64,000 bases of DNA from Chloroflexota bacterium (GTDB taxonomy: Bacteria > Chloroflexota > Dehalococcoidia > JABGRK01), in contig JABGRK010000009.1 of assembly GCA_018648325.1 (NCBI GenBank), positions 46,312 to 110,311 on the forward strand, read 5' to 3'. Below the pieces are notes generated by a model. That model did no database searches, was not told the DNA's origin, and saw nothing but the letters and a program-made list of their open reading frames with translations. Positions 10,093-18,965 of the stretch are shown piece after piece. Numbering within the stretch: the stretch's first letter is position 1; each line of letters begins with the position of its first letter. The position numbers were made by a program, and so were the translations under genes.

Positions 10093-11427
10093 GTGACCAG
10101 TCAAGCTAAAGAAAATGTTCTAAGACAGGTTAAAGAAAATAACGTAAGATTTGTCAGGCTCTGGTTCACCGACATTTTAGGGTTTTTGAAGAGCTTCTCG
10201 GTATCCGTTTCCGAGCTTGAAACAGCCCTTGAAAGCGGAATGGGATTTGACGGATCCTCCGTTGAAGGATTTGCCAGAATCGATGAGAGCGATATGATTG
10301 CCATGCCCGATCCATCGACATTCACCATATTCCCCGTGGAATGGAGCACACCGGAAAGCGTTGAGGCCAGAATGTTCTGCGATATCCAAAATCCAGGCGG
10401 ACAGCCATTTGACGGAGACCCCAGGTACATCCTAAAAAACAACCTCAAAAGAGCTGCTGACATGGGTTATACCTTTAATGTAGGGCCAGAACTTGAGTTT
10501 TTCTACTACAAAGATTCAGAGAGCACCGTTGGCCTTGATAATGGCGGGTACTTTGACTTGACACCTCTTGATATGGCAAACGATCTGAGAAGGAATACCG
10601 TACTGGCACTTGAGGGACTTGGTGTGCAGGTTGAGTTCAGCCATCACGAGGTTGCCCCCAGCCAGCACGAAATTGACATGAAGTACGCCGACGCCCTTAC
10701 CATGGCCGACACCATTATGACCTATCGGCTGGTAGTTAAAGAAATTGCACTGCAACACGGTGCATATGCCACTTTCATGCCCAAGCCACAAGGCAGCGAA
10801 AACGGCAGTGGCATGCACGTACACCAGTCTCTGTTTAAAGGCAATCGTAACGCTTTTTTTGATAAAGACGCGGAAGGTCATCTGTCCCTCATTGCTAAAC
10901 AGTACATTGCCGGTATAATGAGACATGCACCGGAGATTACCGCCATAACCAACCAGTGGGTTAATTCATACAAACGACTGGTTCCCGGATATGAAGCGCC
11001 GGTATATGTATCATGGGCACAACGCAATCGATCCGATCTGGTAAGAGTGCCTATGTATAAACCGGGCAATGAAAAAGCTACCAGGATGGAACTGCGCTCT
11101 CCCGACCCGGCCTGCAACCCATACTTAACGTTTGCAGTTATGTTGGCCGCCGGTCTTGAAGGAATCGAGAACAAGTACGAACTGCCGGAGCCGATAGAGG
11201 AAAACATATATGAGATGGGTGAAGATAAGAGAAACGAACTGGGTATCGTAACGTTGCCAGGCACTTTGGATGAAGCGATTGAGATTTTAGAGCAGAGTGA
11301 GCTGGTAAGAAAATGCCTGGGCGATCATATTTTTTATACCTTCATAAAGAACAAAAAGATGGAATGCGAGGACTATAGAAAACAGGTAACCGATTACGAA
11401 CTAAAGAAATATCTACCAATTCTATAG
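10093..11427 (+). CDS. glnA: Glutamine synthetase type I (GSI-alpha-like)
   Basis: GlnA makes glutamine from glutamate, ammonia and ATP and forms a cytosolic dodecamer. From the GTG at 10093 (GAGGTG 6 nt upstream) the protein has 444 residues; GTG at 10084 is a less likely start. Signatures visible are GFDGSS near residue 45, GPELEFF around 135, the ATP/metal region NGSGMHVHQSL near 235, and the substrate arginine block with NRSDLVR. The length and the ENIYEMGEDKRNE segment resemble the GSI-alpha group, which lacks adenylylation control; that assignment is inference. nadE follows after 9 nt and consumes ammonia or glutamine nitrogen. Confidence 0.95.
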   Translation: MTSQAKENVLRQVKENNVRFVRLWFTDILGFLKSFSVSVSELETALESGMGFDGSSVEGFARIDESDMIAMPDPSTFTIFPVEWSTPESVEARMFCDIQNPGGQPFDGDPRYILKNNLKRAADMGYTFNVGPELEFFYYKDSESTVGLDNGGYFDLTPLDMANDLRRNTVLALEGLGVQVEFSHHEVAPSQHEIDMKYADALTMADTIMTYRLVVKEIALQHGAYATFMPKPQGSENGSGMHVHQSLFKGNRNAFFDKDAEGHLSLIAKQYIAGIMRHAPEITAITNQWVNSYKRLVPGYEAPVYVSWAQRNRSDLVRVPMYKPGNEKATRMELRSPDPACNPYLTFAVMLAAGLEGIENKYELPEPIEENIYEMGEDKRNELGIVTLPGTLDEAIEILEQSELVRKCLGDHIFYTFIKNKKMECEDYRKQVTDYELKKYLPIL

Positions 11428-11436
11428 ACAATCATT

Positions 11437-12162
11437 ATGAAGGAACTAGCCGCAAAACTTAGCAACTGGATAAAAAAACAGGTAACCGAAGCCGGATGTC
11501 AGGGGGCAGTGCTGGGACTGAGTGGAGGCATTGACTCTGCAGTCGTTGCAGTGCTGTGCAAAAAGGCCTTTCCGCAAAACACTCTCGGCATTTTAATGCC
11601 ATGTCATTCTAACCAGCAGGACCATGACGACGGGATGGCGCTTGCCCAAAAGTTCGATATCGACAACGAAACCGTGGTTCTGGATGAGATTTACGATGCA
11701 ATGCTAAACAAGGTATCAAATAGGCAGGGTACAGATGAGAAGCTAGTTAAGCTTGCACAGGTCAACCTCAAACCGCGATTGCGCATGACCACTGTTTATT
11801 ACATGGCCAACCAGCTAAACTATCTGGTGGTGGGTACATCCAATAAAAGCGAACTTACCGTAGGATACTACACCAAGCACGGAGACGGTGCCTCGGATAT
11901 CATCCCAATGGGCAATCTGGTAAAAAATCAGGTCAAGGAACTGGCGATATACCTGGGGGTCCCGCAGCAGATTATTGATAAACCACCTTCAGCCGGACTG
12001 TGGTCGGGGCAAACAGACGAGACGGAGATGGGCATTACCTACGACCAGCTTGATACGTACATTGCCTGCGGTGATGGTAACGAGGATGCCTGTACTCGCA
12101 TAGATTCAATGGTAAGCAAAAGCGCACACAAACGCAAACCGGCGCCGGTTCCACCATTCTAG
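11437..12162 (+). CDS. nadE: Ammonia-dependent NAD+ synthetase
   Basis: NadE amidates deamido-NAD+ to NAD+ with ATP. The 241-residue product has only the synthetase domain: the PP-loop SGGIDS at residues 29-34, VVGTSNKSELTVGYYTKHGDGASDI in the middle (the NaAD/ATP site), and no N-terminal glutaminase domain. It is therefore expected to use free NH3. It sits 9 nt after glnA, probably in one transcript, placing two ammonia-consuming enzymes together. There is no convincing ribosome binding site before the ATG, which suggests translational coupling. Its stop codon directly abuts the stop codon of the convergent HNH gene. Confidence 0.94.
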   Translation: MKELAAKLSNWIKKQVTEAGCQGAVLGLSGGIDSAVVAVLCKKAFPQNTLGILMPCHSNQQDHDDGMALAQKFDIDNETVVLDEIYDAMLNKVSNRQGTDEKLVKLAQVNLKPRLRMTTVYYMANQLNYLVVGTSNKSELTVGYYTKHGDGASDIIPMGNLVKNQVKELAIYLGVPQQIIDKPPSAGLWSGQTDETEMGITYDQLDTYIACGDGNEDACTRIDSMVSKSAHKRKPAPVPPF

Positions 12163-12672
12163 CTACTGAAAGCCCTGTGTATACTTTTTCCACTCATACC
12201 TGATATCCATATAGGGATAAACCATGTGGTGAATGCCATTGCGGGGTTGCGACGGCTTTTTAAGAAGCTTCATCCCCACTTCAGCGGGAGTATTACCAGC
12301 CTTTTTATAGTTGCACTTTTTACAGGCGCTGGTTACGTTATCCCAGGTATGCTGTCCACCACGGTGACGTGGGATGATATGATCCAAAGTGAGTTCGTGC
12401 ATCTGTTTACCGCAGTACTGACACTTATACCCATCACGAATAAAAACCTCTCGCCGGGTGAGCCTGCGCTTTATCCACGGACGATAAATACTGTGATGTA
12501 AGCGTATAACAGAGGGGATAGTTAGCGAGATAGAAAAACTGTTTAGCTGCCCACGACCGTTTTCTAAAACTTCGGCCTTGCCACACCAAACCAGTATCAC
12601 GGCACGATGCATATTGCAAACGTTAAGCGGCTCATAGTTTTGGTTTAGCACTAGAACCGCAGAATTAACCAT
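12163..12672 (-). CDS. HNH endonuclease domain protein
   Basis: The 169-residue protein carries an HNH nuclease domain at about residues 74-125: zinc-site cysteines C84 and C87 (CQYC), the catalytic DH at 97-98 (LTLDHIIPRHRGG), N112 in the TWDNV segment, and a second CKKC pair at 117-120. The N-terminal part, beginning VLVLNQNYEPLNVC, is typical of a widespread housekeeping-like HNH family found in many genomes outside mobile elements. DNA target and role are unknown. It lies 6 nt after the CvpA-like gene and may be in its operon. It meets nadE tail to tail with no gap. Confidence 0.88.
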   Translation of the reverse strand: MVNSAVLVLNQNYEPLNVCNMHRAVILVWCGKAEVLENGRGQLNSFSISLTIPSVIRLHHSIYRPWIKRRLTRREVFIRDGYKCQYCGKQMHELTLDHIIPRHRGGQHTWDNVTSACKKCNYKKAGNTPAEVGMKLLKKPSQPRNGIHHMVYPYMDIRYEWKKYTQGFQ

Positions 12673-12678
12673 TGATAA

Positions 12679-13206
12679 CTACCACTTAGCAAAATGGTTT
12701 TTAACGGTAGTTATCCAACCTTGGTCCGTAGTTGCCGGAATATTATCTGCCATCCAACTAGCTATTGGTTTAAGCGCACGTGAGGCAATCTCTGAGTTTT
12801 CTACATGACCTTCTGCCCCTATACTAAACAAAAAAACGACTGCTGCACAACAAATTATACCACCAAGTAACACTCCTATGGCAAATCCACCCAGCCTATC
12901 GATTGGCCCAAAAAAACCAATCTCTTTAAGCTTGGCAGCGTATTTGCCTAAATACCAGATAATGATTACCGTTACAAGAATAATAATTGCCCAAGTAATG
13001 GCATCGGCCAGACCATCGCTGGATAGCCAATTTCGCATCGTCCATTCCGATATCTGAGCGGCAAACTTGATACTAAGGAAGATACCTAAAAACATTCCAA
13101 GTAGGAAGAAAAACGATTTAATAAGTCCCATTTTAAATCCGGTAACACCAAACAGTAATGCAACAATGACAATAACAGCATCCAGCCAAAAATTTAAAGC
13201 ACCCAC
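12679..13206 (-). CDS. CvpA family inner-membrane protein
   Basis: The 175-residue protein has four hydrophobic segments (about residues 7-25, 28-48, 66-86 and 105-127) with the CvpA-type pattern: a short GFKMGLIKSFF loop after the first helix and GPIDRLGGFAIGVLLGG before the last. CvpA proteins are linked to colicin V export and to cell-envelope and division phenotypes; the molecular role is not settled. The start is GTG at 13204-13206 with GGGGG 7 nt upstream. A TATAAT box lies near 13246, and an inverted repeat sits in the presumed -35 region. Confidence 0.8.
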   Translation of the reverse strand: MGALNFWLDAVIVIVALLFGVTGFKMGLIKSFFFLLGMFLGIFLSIKFAAQISEWTMRNWLSSDGLADAITWAIIILVTVIIIWYLGKYAAKLKEIGFFGPIDRLGGFAIGVLLGGIICCAAVVFLFSIGAEGHVENSEIASRALKPIASWMADNIPATTDQGWITTVKNHFAKW

Positions 13207-13264
13207 CTATTTACCCCCTGTTCAATTCCATACGATTATCCTTGTATTATAACACGTAAACCCC

Positions 13265-13279
13265 AGTTCAACCTGAACT
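13265..13279. repeat. 15-bp inverted repeat upstream of the CvpA-like gene
   Basis: AGTTCA-ACC-TGAACT is a perfect 6-bp dyad with a 3-nt centre. It lies at the -35 position relative to a TATAAT box reading toward the CvpA-like gene, so it could be an operator. The binding protein is unknown. Confidence 0.4.
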
Positions 13280-13366
13280 AAATCAACAAAAACCTAACAG
13301 CAAGCCACATAAATAAGCGCCGCACCGCCTCTACTTTGGGATTTTAGCACCAATGTTCATTTTCTG

Positions 13367-15817
13367 TCAATTAGAACCAGTTTTAGTTACCATTTTCTTC
13401 TTGCCAAAAGATAGCGAGCCATCCTTCAACCGAACTATAGCATAATCTCCTGCCTTAAACTCCCCAGCAAGTATTCTTTTTGACAGCGGATTTTCAACCT
13501 GCCTCTGGATAGTTCTGCGCAACGGTCTTGCCCCAAAAGCAGCATCGAATCCCTCTTTGGCCAGCCATGACTTGACCTCATCGGTAAGCTCCACGGTTAT
13601 CTCGCGATCTGCCAGTCTCTGTTTCACATCATCCATCAGCAGATCAACGATCTGTTTTATCTGATCTTCAGTGAGCGGCTCAAATATGATGATCTCGTCG
13701 ATTCTATTAATAAACTCAGGCCTGAAGGTCTGTTTTATAGCGCCCTCTATTGATGATTTAAGTCGCTGCTTCTCGCTTGATGACATCTGTTCCTGAGCAA
13801 AACCAATAGACTGGCGCTGCATATCACCGGTACCAAGGTTACTGGTCATAATAATAACGGTATTCTTGAAATCCACAGTACGGCCATGCCCGTCCGTAAG
13901 TCTGCCATCCTCCAGAATCTGCAGCAGTACGTTGAAAACATCGGGATGGGCCTTCTCCACCTCATCAAAAAGGATCACGCGATATGGGCGGCGGCGTATC
14001 AGTTCGGTAAGCTGGCCGCCCTCATCGTATCCAATATATCCAGGAGGTGCTCCTATAAGACGGGACACGGTGTGTTTCTCCATGTACTCAGACATGTCCA
14101 CCCTGACCATCGCCTCCTCATCATCAAAAAGAAACTGCGCCAGAGCCCGGGCCAACTCTGTTTTACCCACACCAGTTGGACCCAGAAAAATGAAACTGCC
14201 TATAGGTCTTTTCGGATCCTTAAGGCCAGATCGAGCTCGCCTGATAGCATCAGAGATGGCAACGATTGCCTCATCCTGCCCGATTACACGCTCATGCAGG
14301 CGTTCTTCCATTTCCAACAGTTTTTCGACCTCTCCTTCAAGCATTCGGCTAACAGGTATACCAGTCCACTTGGAGACCAGTTCAGCGATATCTTCTTCAT
14401 CAACAACACCATCGATCTTCTCATCCCTGGTCCAGTTTGACCTAGCAGCGTTGTATTCACCCTCCATCTGGATTCTTTGTGTTCTCCACTCGGCAGCAGC
14501 TTCATAATCGCCACGTTGCGATGCAGCTTCCTCTTCATTACTGAGTTGTTGAAGCTCCCGCTCCAGTGATTTAACCTCAGGTGGAGCGCTTTCAGCATCA
14601 ATTCTCAGTTTTGATGAAGCCTCATCTATCAAATCAATTGCCTTATCTGGCAAAAACCTGTCGGAGATATAACGATCGCCAAGTCGAGCCGCAGCATCCA
14701 GCGCCGAGTCCTCAATCTTAATCTTGTGATGAGCTTCATATCTGGGACGCAGGCCATGAAGCATCTCTATGGTATCTTCTACACTGGGTTCTCCAACCAT
14801 AACCGGCTGGAAACGGCGTTCCAGAGCCGCATCCTTTTCAATGTGCTGCCTGAACTCGTTAAGAGTGGTTGCTCCCACACACTGAAGTTCTCCTCGAGCA
14901 AGAGCAGGTTTAAGCATATTGGATGCGTCAACAGAGCCTTCAGCAGCTCCTGCACCAACCACAGTGTGCAGTTCGTCAATAAACAGTACAATATCACCCT
15001 GTGCCCGACGAATCTCATCCATAACTGCCTTAAGACGCTCCTCAAACTCACCGCGGAACTTACTACCGGCAACAAGTGCACCCATATCCAGCGCCAGCAC
15101 TGTCCGGCCTTTAAGTGAATCGGGAACATCTTCAGATACAATCTTCTGTGCAAGTCCCTCAACAACAGCGGTCTTGCCAACTCCAACCTCACCAATAATC
15201 ACCGGGTTGTTCTTCGTACGGCGGGTAAGTACCTGCATTACCCTCTTTATTTCATTATCGCGCCCAATGACCGGATCAAGCTTGCCGGCACGCGCCATTG
15301 CGGTAAGATCACGGCTATATTTCTCCAATGCGCCATATTTGCTCTCAGCTCTGGCATCCGTAACACGTTGAGAACCGCGTATCTCCTGCAACGCCTTATA
15401 CACCTTCTCTTGATCAATACCAAAATCACGCAGAATAATTGCCAACTGCCCATCGCGCTCTGTGCTGATAGCAATCAACATATGCTCTATGCCGATAAAC
15501 TCATCTTTGAGTCTCTCAGCCTCAGCCCTGCCATCCTGAAACAGACGAGCTGTACGCGGAGTAGCATATAACTGCGTATTACTATAATCGACATCCACCT
15601 TGGGAGCCTCTGCCAATACATCTTCAACCCGCCTTTTAACGTAATCAACGTTAACGCCAAGTTTTTTTAATATATCGCGAGTGAGACCACCCTCCTGCTG
15701 CAACAGAGCAAGCAGAATATGCTCTACATCCCATTGAGAGTGCATATACTGCCGGACTATCTCTTGCGAGGCGGACAGCACCTCCTGCGCTTTTTCTGTA
15801 AATTTATCCTGTTTCAT
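13367..15817 (-). CDS. clpC: AAA+ unfoldase ClpC
   Basis: The 816-residue Hsp100 unfoldase has an N-terminal Clp-N repeat domain (about 1-145) and two AAA+ modules. The Walker A motifs are GEVGVGKT at 209-216 and GPTGVGKT at 546-553; the first deviates from the common GEPGVGKT. The linker between modules is only about 55 residues and includes a UVR-like segment ([10 protein letters not shown] near 436-445). This marks ClpC rather than ClpB, whose coiled coil is about 120 residues. An IGF tripeptide at 671-673 matches the ClpP-docking loop. The ATG is preceded by AGGAG. It is the last gene of the dnaJ-hspR-clpC operon, so HspR control is inferred. Confidence 0.9.
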   Translation of the reverse strand: MKQDKFTEKAQEVLSASQEIVRQYMHSQWDVEHILLALLQQEGGLTRDILKKLGVNVDYVKRRVEDVLAEAPKVDVDYSNTQLYATPRTARLFQDGRAEAERLKDEFIGIEHMLIAISTERDGQLAIILRDFGIDQEKVYKALQEIRGSQRVTDARAESKYGALEKYSRDLTAMARAGKLDPVIGRDNEIKRVMQVLTRRTKNNPVIIGEVGVGKTAVVEGLAQKIVSEDVPDSLKGRTVLALDMGALVAGSKFRGEFEERLKAVMDEIRRAQGDIVLFIDELHTVVGAGAAEGSVDASNMLKPALARGELQCVGATTLNEFRQHIEKDAALERRFQPVMVGEPSVEDTIEMLHGLRPRYEAHHKIKIEDSALDAAARLGDRYISDRFLPDKAIDLIDEASSKLRIDAESAPPEVKSLERELQQLSNEEEAASQRGDYEAAAEWRTQRIQMEGEYNAARSNWTRDEKIDGVVDEEDIAELVSKWTGIPVSRMLEGEVEKLLEMEERLHERVIGQDEAIVAISDAIRRARSGLKDPKRPIGSFIFLGPTGVGKTELARALAQFLFDDEEAMVRVDMSEYMEKHTVSRLIGAPPGYIGYDEGGQLTELIRRRPYRVILFDEVEKAHPDVFNVLLQILEDGRLTDGHGRTVDFKNTVIIMTSNLGTGDMQRQSIGFAQEQMSSSEKQRLKSSIEGAIKQTFRPEFINRIDEIIIFEPLTEDQIKQIVDLLMDDVKQRLADREITVELTDEVKSWLAKEGFDAAFGARPLRRTIQRQVENPLSKRILAGEFKAGDYAIVRLKDGSLSFGKKKMVTKTGSN

Positions 15818-15852
15818 AAATCAACTCCTAAAAGGTGTTAAAGAACGCTATA

Positions 15853-16170
15853 TTAGAAAGAACCGCGTCTCCTGAGCCGTTCTATCTCTTTTTCCATTGA
15901 CTGTATTTGCTCTTCCATACGAGCAATATTTTCACTCATACGCAAAATCACATCTATGCCAGCCAGGTTTACACCCAGTTCATCCATAAATGTTTTAACT
16001 TTGCGCAACCGCTCAATATCCTGTACAGAATAAAGCCTGATATTGCCTCCGGTGCGGGACGGTTCCACCAAACCCATTTTTTCATAATGGCGTAATGTGT
16101 GAGTTCCTACACCCAATATACCGGCGGCAACACTTATCACATAGCAGGGCTCGGTTTCATCTTTTCTCAT
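15853..16170 (-). CDS. hspR: Heat-shock repressor HspR (MerR family)
   Basis: The 105-residue protein has a MerR-type winged helix-turn-helix: YVISVAAGILGVGTHTLRHYEKMGLVEPSRTGG... in residues 10-43, with RLYSVQDIERL completing the wing and second helix. A C-terminal coiled coil follows. The HTLRHYE and GLVEPSRT motifs are characteristic of HspR, which represses dnaK/dnaJ/clp operons and is sensed through DnaK. Its ATG overlaps the dnaJ stop by one base, and clpC follows after 35 nt, so it lies inside the operon it probably represses. A dyad in the promoter at 17149-17163 is its candidate operator. Confidence 0.92.
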   Translation of the reverse strand: MRKDETEPCYVISVAAGILGVGTHTLRHYEKMGLVEPSRTGGNIRLYSVQDIERLRKVKTFMDELGVNLAGIDVILRMSENIARMEEQIQSMEKEIERLRRRGSF

Positions 16171-17123
16171 TATTCTACACTCCCCTGCAGTTCGCGCAGT
16201 TTTTCAAAGAGCTGTTTTTCTTCATCCGTAATGTCCTTGGGAAGTACCACTTTAACTTTTGCCAGAAGATCACCGCGTGTCGTTTTTCCCAAATGAGGCA
16301 TACCCTTACCCTTTAAACGAAATGACTTTCCGTTTTGAGTTAGAGGGGGAACTGTAAGAACAACGTTTTTATCCAGAGTTGCAACATTAATCTCTCCACC
16401 AAGAACAGCTGTAGTTAGTGGAATCGGCGCCTCTGTATGCAGATCATCAATCTTCCGCTGGAATCCGGAATGAGCTTTTACGGATACAATAAGATACAGA
16501 TCACCCGGCTTGCCTCCACCATATCCAGAACCTCCCTTGCCCGCTATACGAACTCTTGAGCCGCTCTTTACTCCCGCAGGGACCTTAACCTCAAAACGAT
16601 GAACCTGCCGAGTCAAACCTTGCCCGTTGCAGGCGTAACAACCATTTCCTGCACAACTAGGGCATTGATCATCCATTTGCAGTTGTATCAGTTCGGTTGT
16701 TCCGTTAAAAGCTTGTTTGAGTGTAACCTCAACAGGGTATTCCGCGTCTTGTCCACGCATCGACGTTCGATAGCCCCCTCTACCCCCACCAAACAGATCA
16801 CCAAAGACAGATTCAAACCCGCCTCCACCTCCAAAATCAAACGACTGACTCTGACGAGCAGACCTGTGACCACCACGCTGTTGTTCAAACTGATCTGCGT
16901 GCTGCCAGTTATCCCCATAGCGGTCATACTTCTTGCGCTTCTGGGAATCAGAAAGCACCTCGTATGCCTCATTTACCTTTTTGAACTTGCCCTCGGCCGC
17001 TTTGTCTCCACTATTCACATCGGGGTGATGCTTACGCGCCATCTTGCGATAAGCCTGTTTTATCTGCTTATCGTTTGCATCCCTAGATACACCGAGTACA
17101 TGATAATAATCACTATTAGCCAT
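16170..17123 (-). CDS. dnaJ: DnaJ/CbpA-type co-chaperone with a half zinc finger
   Basis: The 317-residue Hsp40 has a J domain (about 4-69) with the HPD motif at 33-35 that stimulates DnaK ATPase. A Gly/Phe-rich stretch (about 88-120) and two beta-sandwich substrate-binding domains follow. Between them lies only one compact pair, CPSC and CYAC, near residue 160, where full DnaJ has four CXXCXGXG motifs and CbpA has none. So it is intermediate between the two classes. The ATG at 17121-17123 is preceded by AGGTG. It leads the hspR-clpC operon behind a strong promoter. No dnaK or grpE is in the window. Confidence 0.9.
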   Translation of the reverse strand: MANSDYYHVLGVSRDANDKQIKQAYRKMARKHHPDVNSGDKAAEGKFKKVNEAYEVLSDSQKRKKYDRYGDNWQHADQFEQQRGGHRSARQSQSFDFGGGGGFESVFGDLFGGGRGGYRTSMRGQDAEYPVEVTLKQAFNGTTELIQLQMDDQCPSCAGNGCYACNGQGLTRQVHRFEVKVPAGVKSGSRVRIAGKGGSGYGGGKPGDLYLIVSVKAHSGFQRKIDDLHTEAPIPLTTAVLGGEINVATLDKNVVLTVPPLTQNGKSFRLKGKGMPHLGKTTRGDLLAKVKVVLPKDITDEEKQLFEKLRELQGSVE

Positions 17124-17142
17124 TCAAATCACCTGTCTACAT

Positions 17143-17170
17143 ATTATCAAACTTAACAAGTTTTTGTCAA
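17143..17170 (-). promoter_or_regulatory. dnaJ-hspR-clpC promoter with overlapping dyad (candidate HspR operator)
   Basis: On the minus strand TTGACA, 16 nt, GATAAT. The whole spacer is occupied by the dyad AAACTT-GTT-AAGTTT (17149-17163). Position and operon content suggest HspR binding, although the dyad differs from the actinobacterial HAIR consensus CTTGAGT-N7-ACTCAAG. Confidence 0.55.
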
Positions 17171-17303
17171 TTAATTATAGACTATTGTATCATATTACTA
17201 ATATGGCACCTATGATCAGCCTATTACACTAATAATAATGTATTAATTTCCATAGTACATATATGAACTGTAGATACCATGGGGATAGCGATAACCAACG
17301 TAT

Positions 17304-17340
17304 AAAAGAAAGGAGGCCGGATTATTAAATCCAGCCCCCC
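17304..17340 (-). terminator. Intrinsic terminator after the small membrane protein gene
   Basis: On the minus strand an 11-bp stem (17329-17339 with 17312-17322, two G-U pairs) and a 6-nt loop are followed by TTTCTTTT. It ends transcription of the gene at 17387-17773. Confidence 0.8.
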
Positions 17341-17386
17341 TACGAAAATACTATATTCAATTATCAAGACCATTTGCTAAAAAGTA

Positions 17387-17773
17387 TCAGTCCTCTTTCT
17401 TGGCAATGCCACCTATTAAGCCGCCGACAGCACCAAATATTGCGAGTGCAATCACAATAAACCAGTACTCGCCCTTTAAAGTATCAACAAGCCCCTGGTT
17501 TTCAACCAAGCTCAGGGCAGCACCAGACATCGTTCTGATTAATTGATCATACGCGTCTTGCCCTCCGCCCAATATATTGGTCCCGCTCGGTAAGTATTTG
17601 AGAACTGCGCCTACTATGGCACTAGCACCAGCTCCAGCAAAAAGGCCTTTCATTGGGCTACGAGTGGCCATGCCGGCTACTACCGCTGCATAGAGTATCC
17701 CCAGCACCGGCACATAGAACAACCCCACTACACCACCAAACCCTAAAATTAAACCAAATATCAATAAACCCAT
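17387..17773 (-). CDS. Small glycine-rich membrane protein
   Basis: The 128-residue protein has three hydrophobic segments (about 2-28, 28-60 with many Gly/Ala, and 103-124) and ends KKED. A loop of about 30 residues between them carries NILGGGQDAYDQLIR. The repeated small residues (GAGASAIVGAVL, GAVGGLIGGIA) resemble packed glycine-zipper helices. I do not recognise the family. The ATG is preceded by AGGAGG with good spacing, and a strong terminator follows, so it is a monocistronic, genuinely expressed gene. It lies between the heat-shock operon and a TPR protein; no functional link is evident. Confidence 0.75.
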   Translation of the reverse strand: MGLLIFGLILGFGGVVGLFYVPVLGILYAAVVAGMATRSPMKGLFAGAGASAIVGAVLKYLPSGTNILGGGQDAYDQLIRTMSGAALSLVENQGLVDTLKGEYWFIVIALAIFGAVGGLIGGIAKKED

Positions 17774-17933
17774 GCTATTTAACCTCCTAAAACGCTGGGT
17801 GAATTACGAGAATTATCCTGCTCACCTCCCCTCGTTTCTGATTTTCACAACTTTATGTAATGTGATTTGTCCATTATTAAATCATATAATAACCAAACAT
17901 GCAAATCTATTATATGTCAAAGTTTTGTTGGTG

Positions 17934-18881
17934 CTAATCCTCCAACCCCTCATCCCTGACCATCTTCTCAATAGCAACGCCCTGATTGTAACAAACCTGA
18001 GCATCCTCATACCGACCCATGATATCCAAGGCGACACCCTTATTGTACCACGCATCCTGATATCTATCGTCCACGGCAAGCGCTTTATCGTAATGACTGA
18101 TAGCCTCTTCATAATTTCCAAGCTCAGTCAGCGCAAGAGCAATACCATTCCATCCATGCTTAAGCTTGCTGTTTATAGTAACTGACTTGTGATAACTCTC
18201 AAGAGCTTCATCATATCGTTCAAGTTCACTAAGCGCCGCTCCCCTATTAAACCACGCTTCTTCATCCTTATCCCGTAGCGCCAAAGACGCATCATAACTG
18301 GCAACCGCCTCTTCATACTTACCCAGTTCGCTTAAAACCACACCTTTGTTATACCAGGCCTCAGCAAGCCCACTATCAACCTCAATCACGCGATCATAGC
18401 ACGTCAAAGCCTCAGATATCTTACCCAATTGCTCCAGTGCCACACCCTTACTAAACCATGCCTCAGTAAAGCGATCATCCATTGCCAGCAAACCATCCCA
18501 GCAGATTACAGCAGCAGCGCTTTCCCCCATAAAACTAAGGGCAAGCGCCTTGTTATACCAAACATACAATTTTTGCGAATCTATGCTCAGTGATTTGTCA
18601 TAACATTCAATAGCGCTACTCAATCTGTCTAACAAATACAAGGAGTTTCCCAGAATAAACCAATCATCTGCGCCATGAAAACGAATAAGCTTGAGTTTTG
18701 TGAAGCGATAAAGCACGGAGAGCATACGGCGCTGAGTATTAACCATCGGCTTTATATCTGCACTATCATCCACTGCACCAAGCAACAGATTACCAATTAC
18801 CTGCAGATAACGCCTCCATGACCTGCGAATAAAATAACCCAGGCTTATTATATGAACGAGATAAGATATAATCGTACTCAT
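17934..18881 (-). CDS. TPR-repeat protein, possibly membrane-anchored
   Basis: The 315-residue protein is built of about seven tandem 34-residue tetratricopeptide repeats from residue 70 on, each with the pattern AW(Y/F)N(K/R)G.AL..LG.YEEA...YD.AL. The first 25 residues (STIISYLVHIISLGYFI followed by RRSWRR) are hydrophobic then basic, as in a membrane anchor facing the cytoplasm. TPR arrays bind protein partners; the partner is not known. Consecutive repeats are similar enough at the protein level to suggest duplication. AAGG lies 8 nt before the ATG. The gene diverges from mtaB across a short promoter region with a 15-bp palindrome. Confidence 0.85.
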   Translation of the reverse strand: MSTIISYLVHIISLGYFIRRSWRRYLQVIGNLLLGAVDDSADIKPMVNTQRRMLSVLYRFTKLKLIRFHGADDWFILGNSLYLLDRLSSAIECYDKSLSIDSQKLYVWYNKALALSFMGESAAAVICWDGLLAMDDRFTEAWFSKGVALEQLGKISEALTCYDRVIEVDSGLAEAWYNKGVVLSELGKYEEAVASYDASLALRDKDEEAWFNRGAALSELERYDEALESYHKSVTINSKLKHGWNGIALALTELGNYEEAISHYDKALAVDDRYQDAWYNKGVALDIMGRYEDAQVCYNQGVAIEKMVRDEGLED

Positions 18882-18891
18882 AAGCTTTGCC

Positions 18892-18921
18892 TTGACTGCG
18901 TTTCAAACGCACCACTATAAT
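18892..18921 (+). promoter_or_regulatory. mtaB promoter containing a 15-bp palindrome
   Basis: TTGACT, 18 nt, TATAAT reading toward mtaB. The dyad TGCGTTT-C-AAACGCA (18897-18911) fills most of the spacer and also lies 16 nt upstream of the divergent TPR gene, so it is a candidate shared operator. Confidence 0.6.
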
Positions 18922-18965
18922 CAATACATAATAACATATTAAAATTACTAAGAAACCATATAGAA

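Noticed and set aside
13866..14507. A 213-codon plus-strand frame inside clpC, with others at 13886-14440 and 14919-15371
   Set aside because: Serine/proline-rich shadow translations opposite conserved AAA+ codons; no start signals.
17143..17170. Classic HAIR element (CTTGAGT-N7-ACTCAAG) upstream of dnaJ
   Set aside because: The sequence does not match the consensus; only a different dyad is present.
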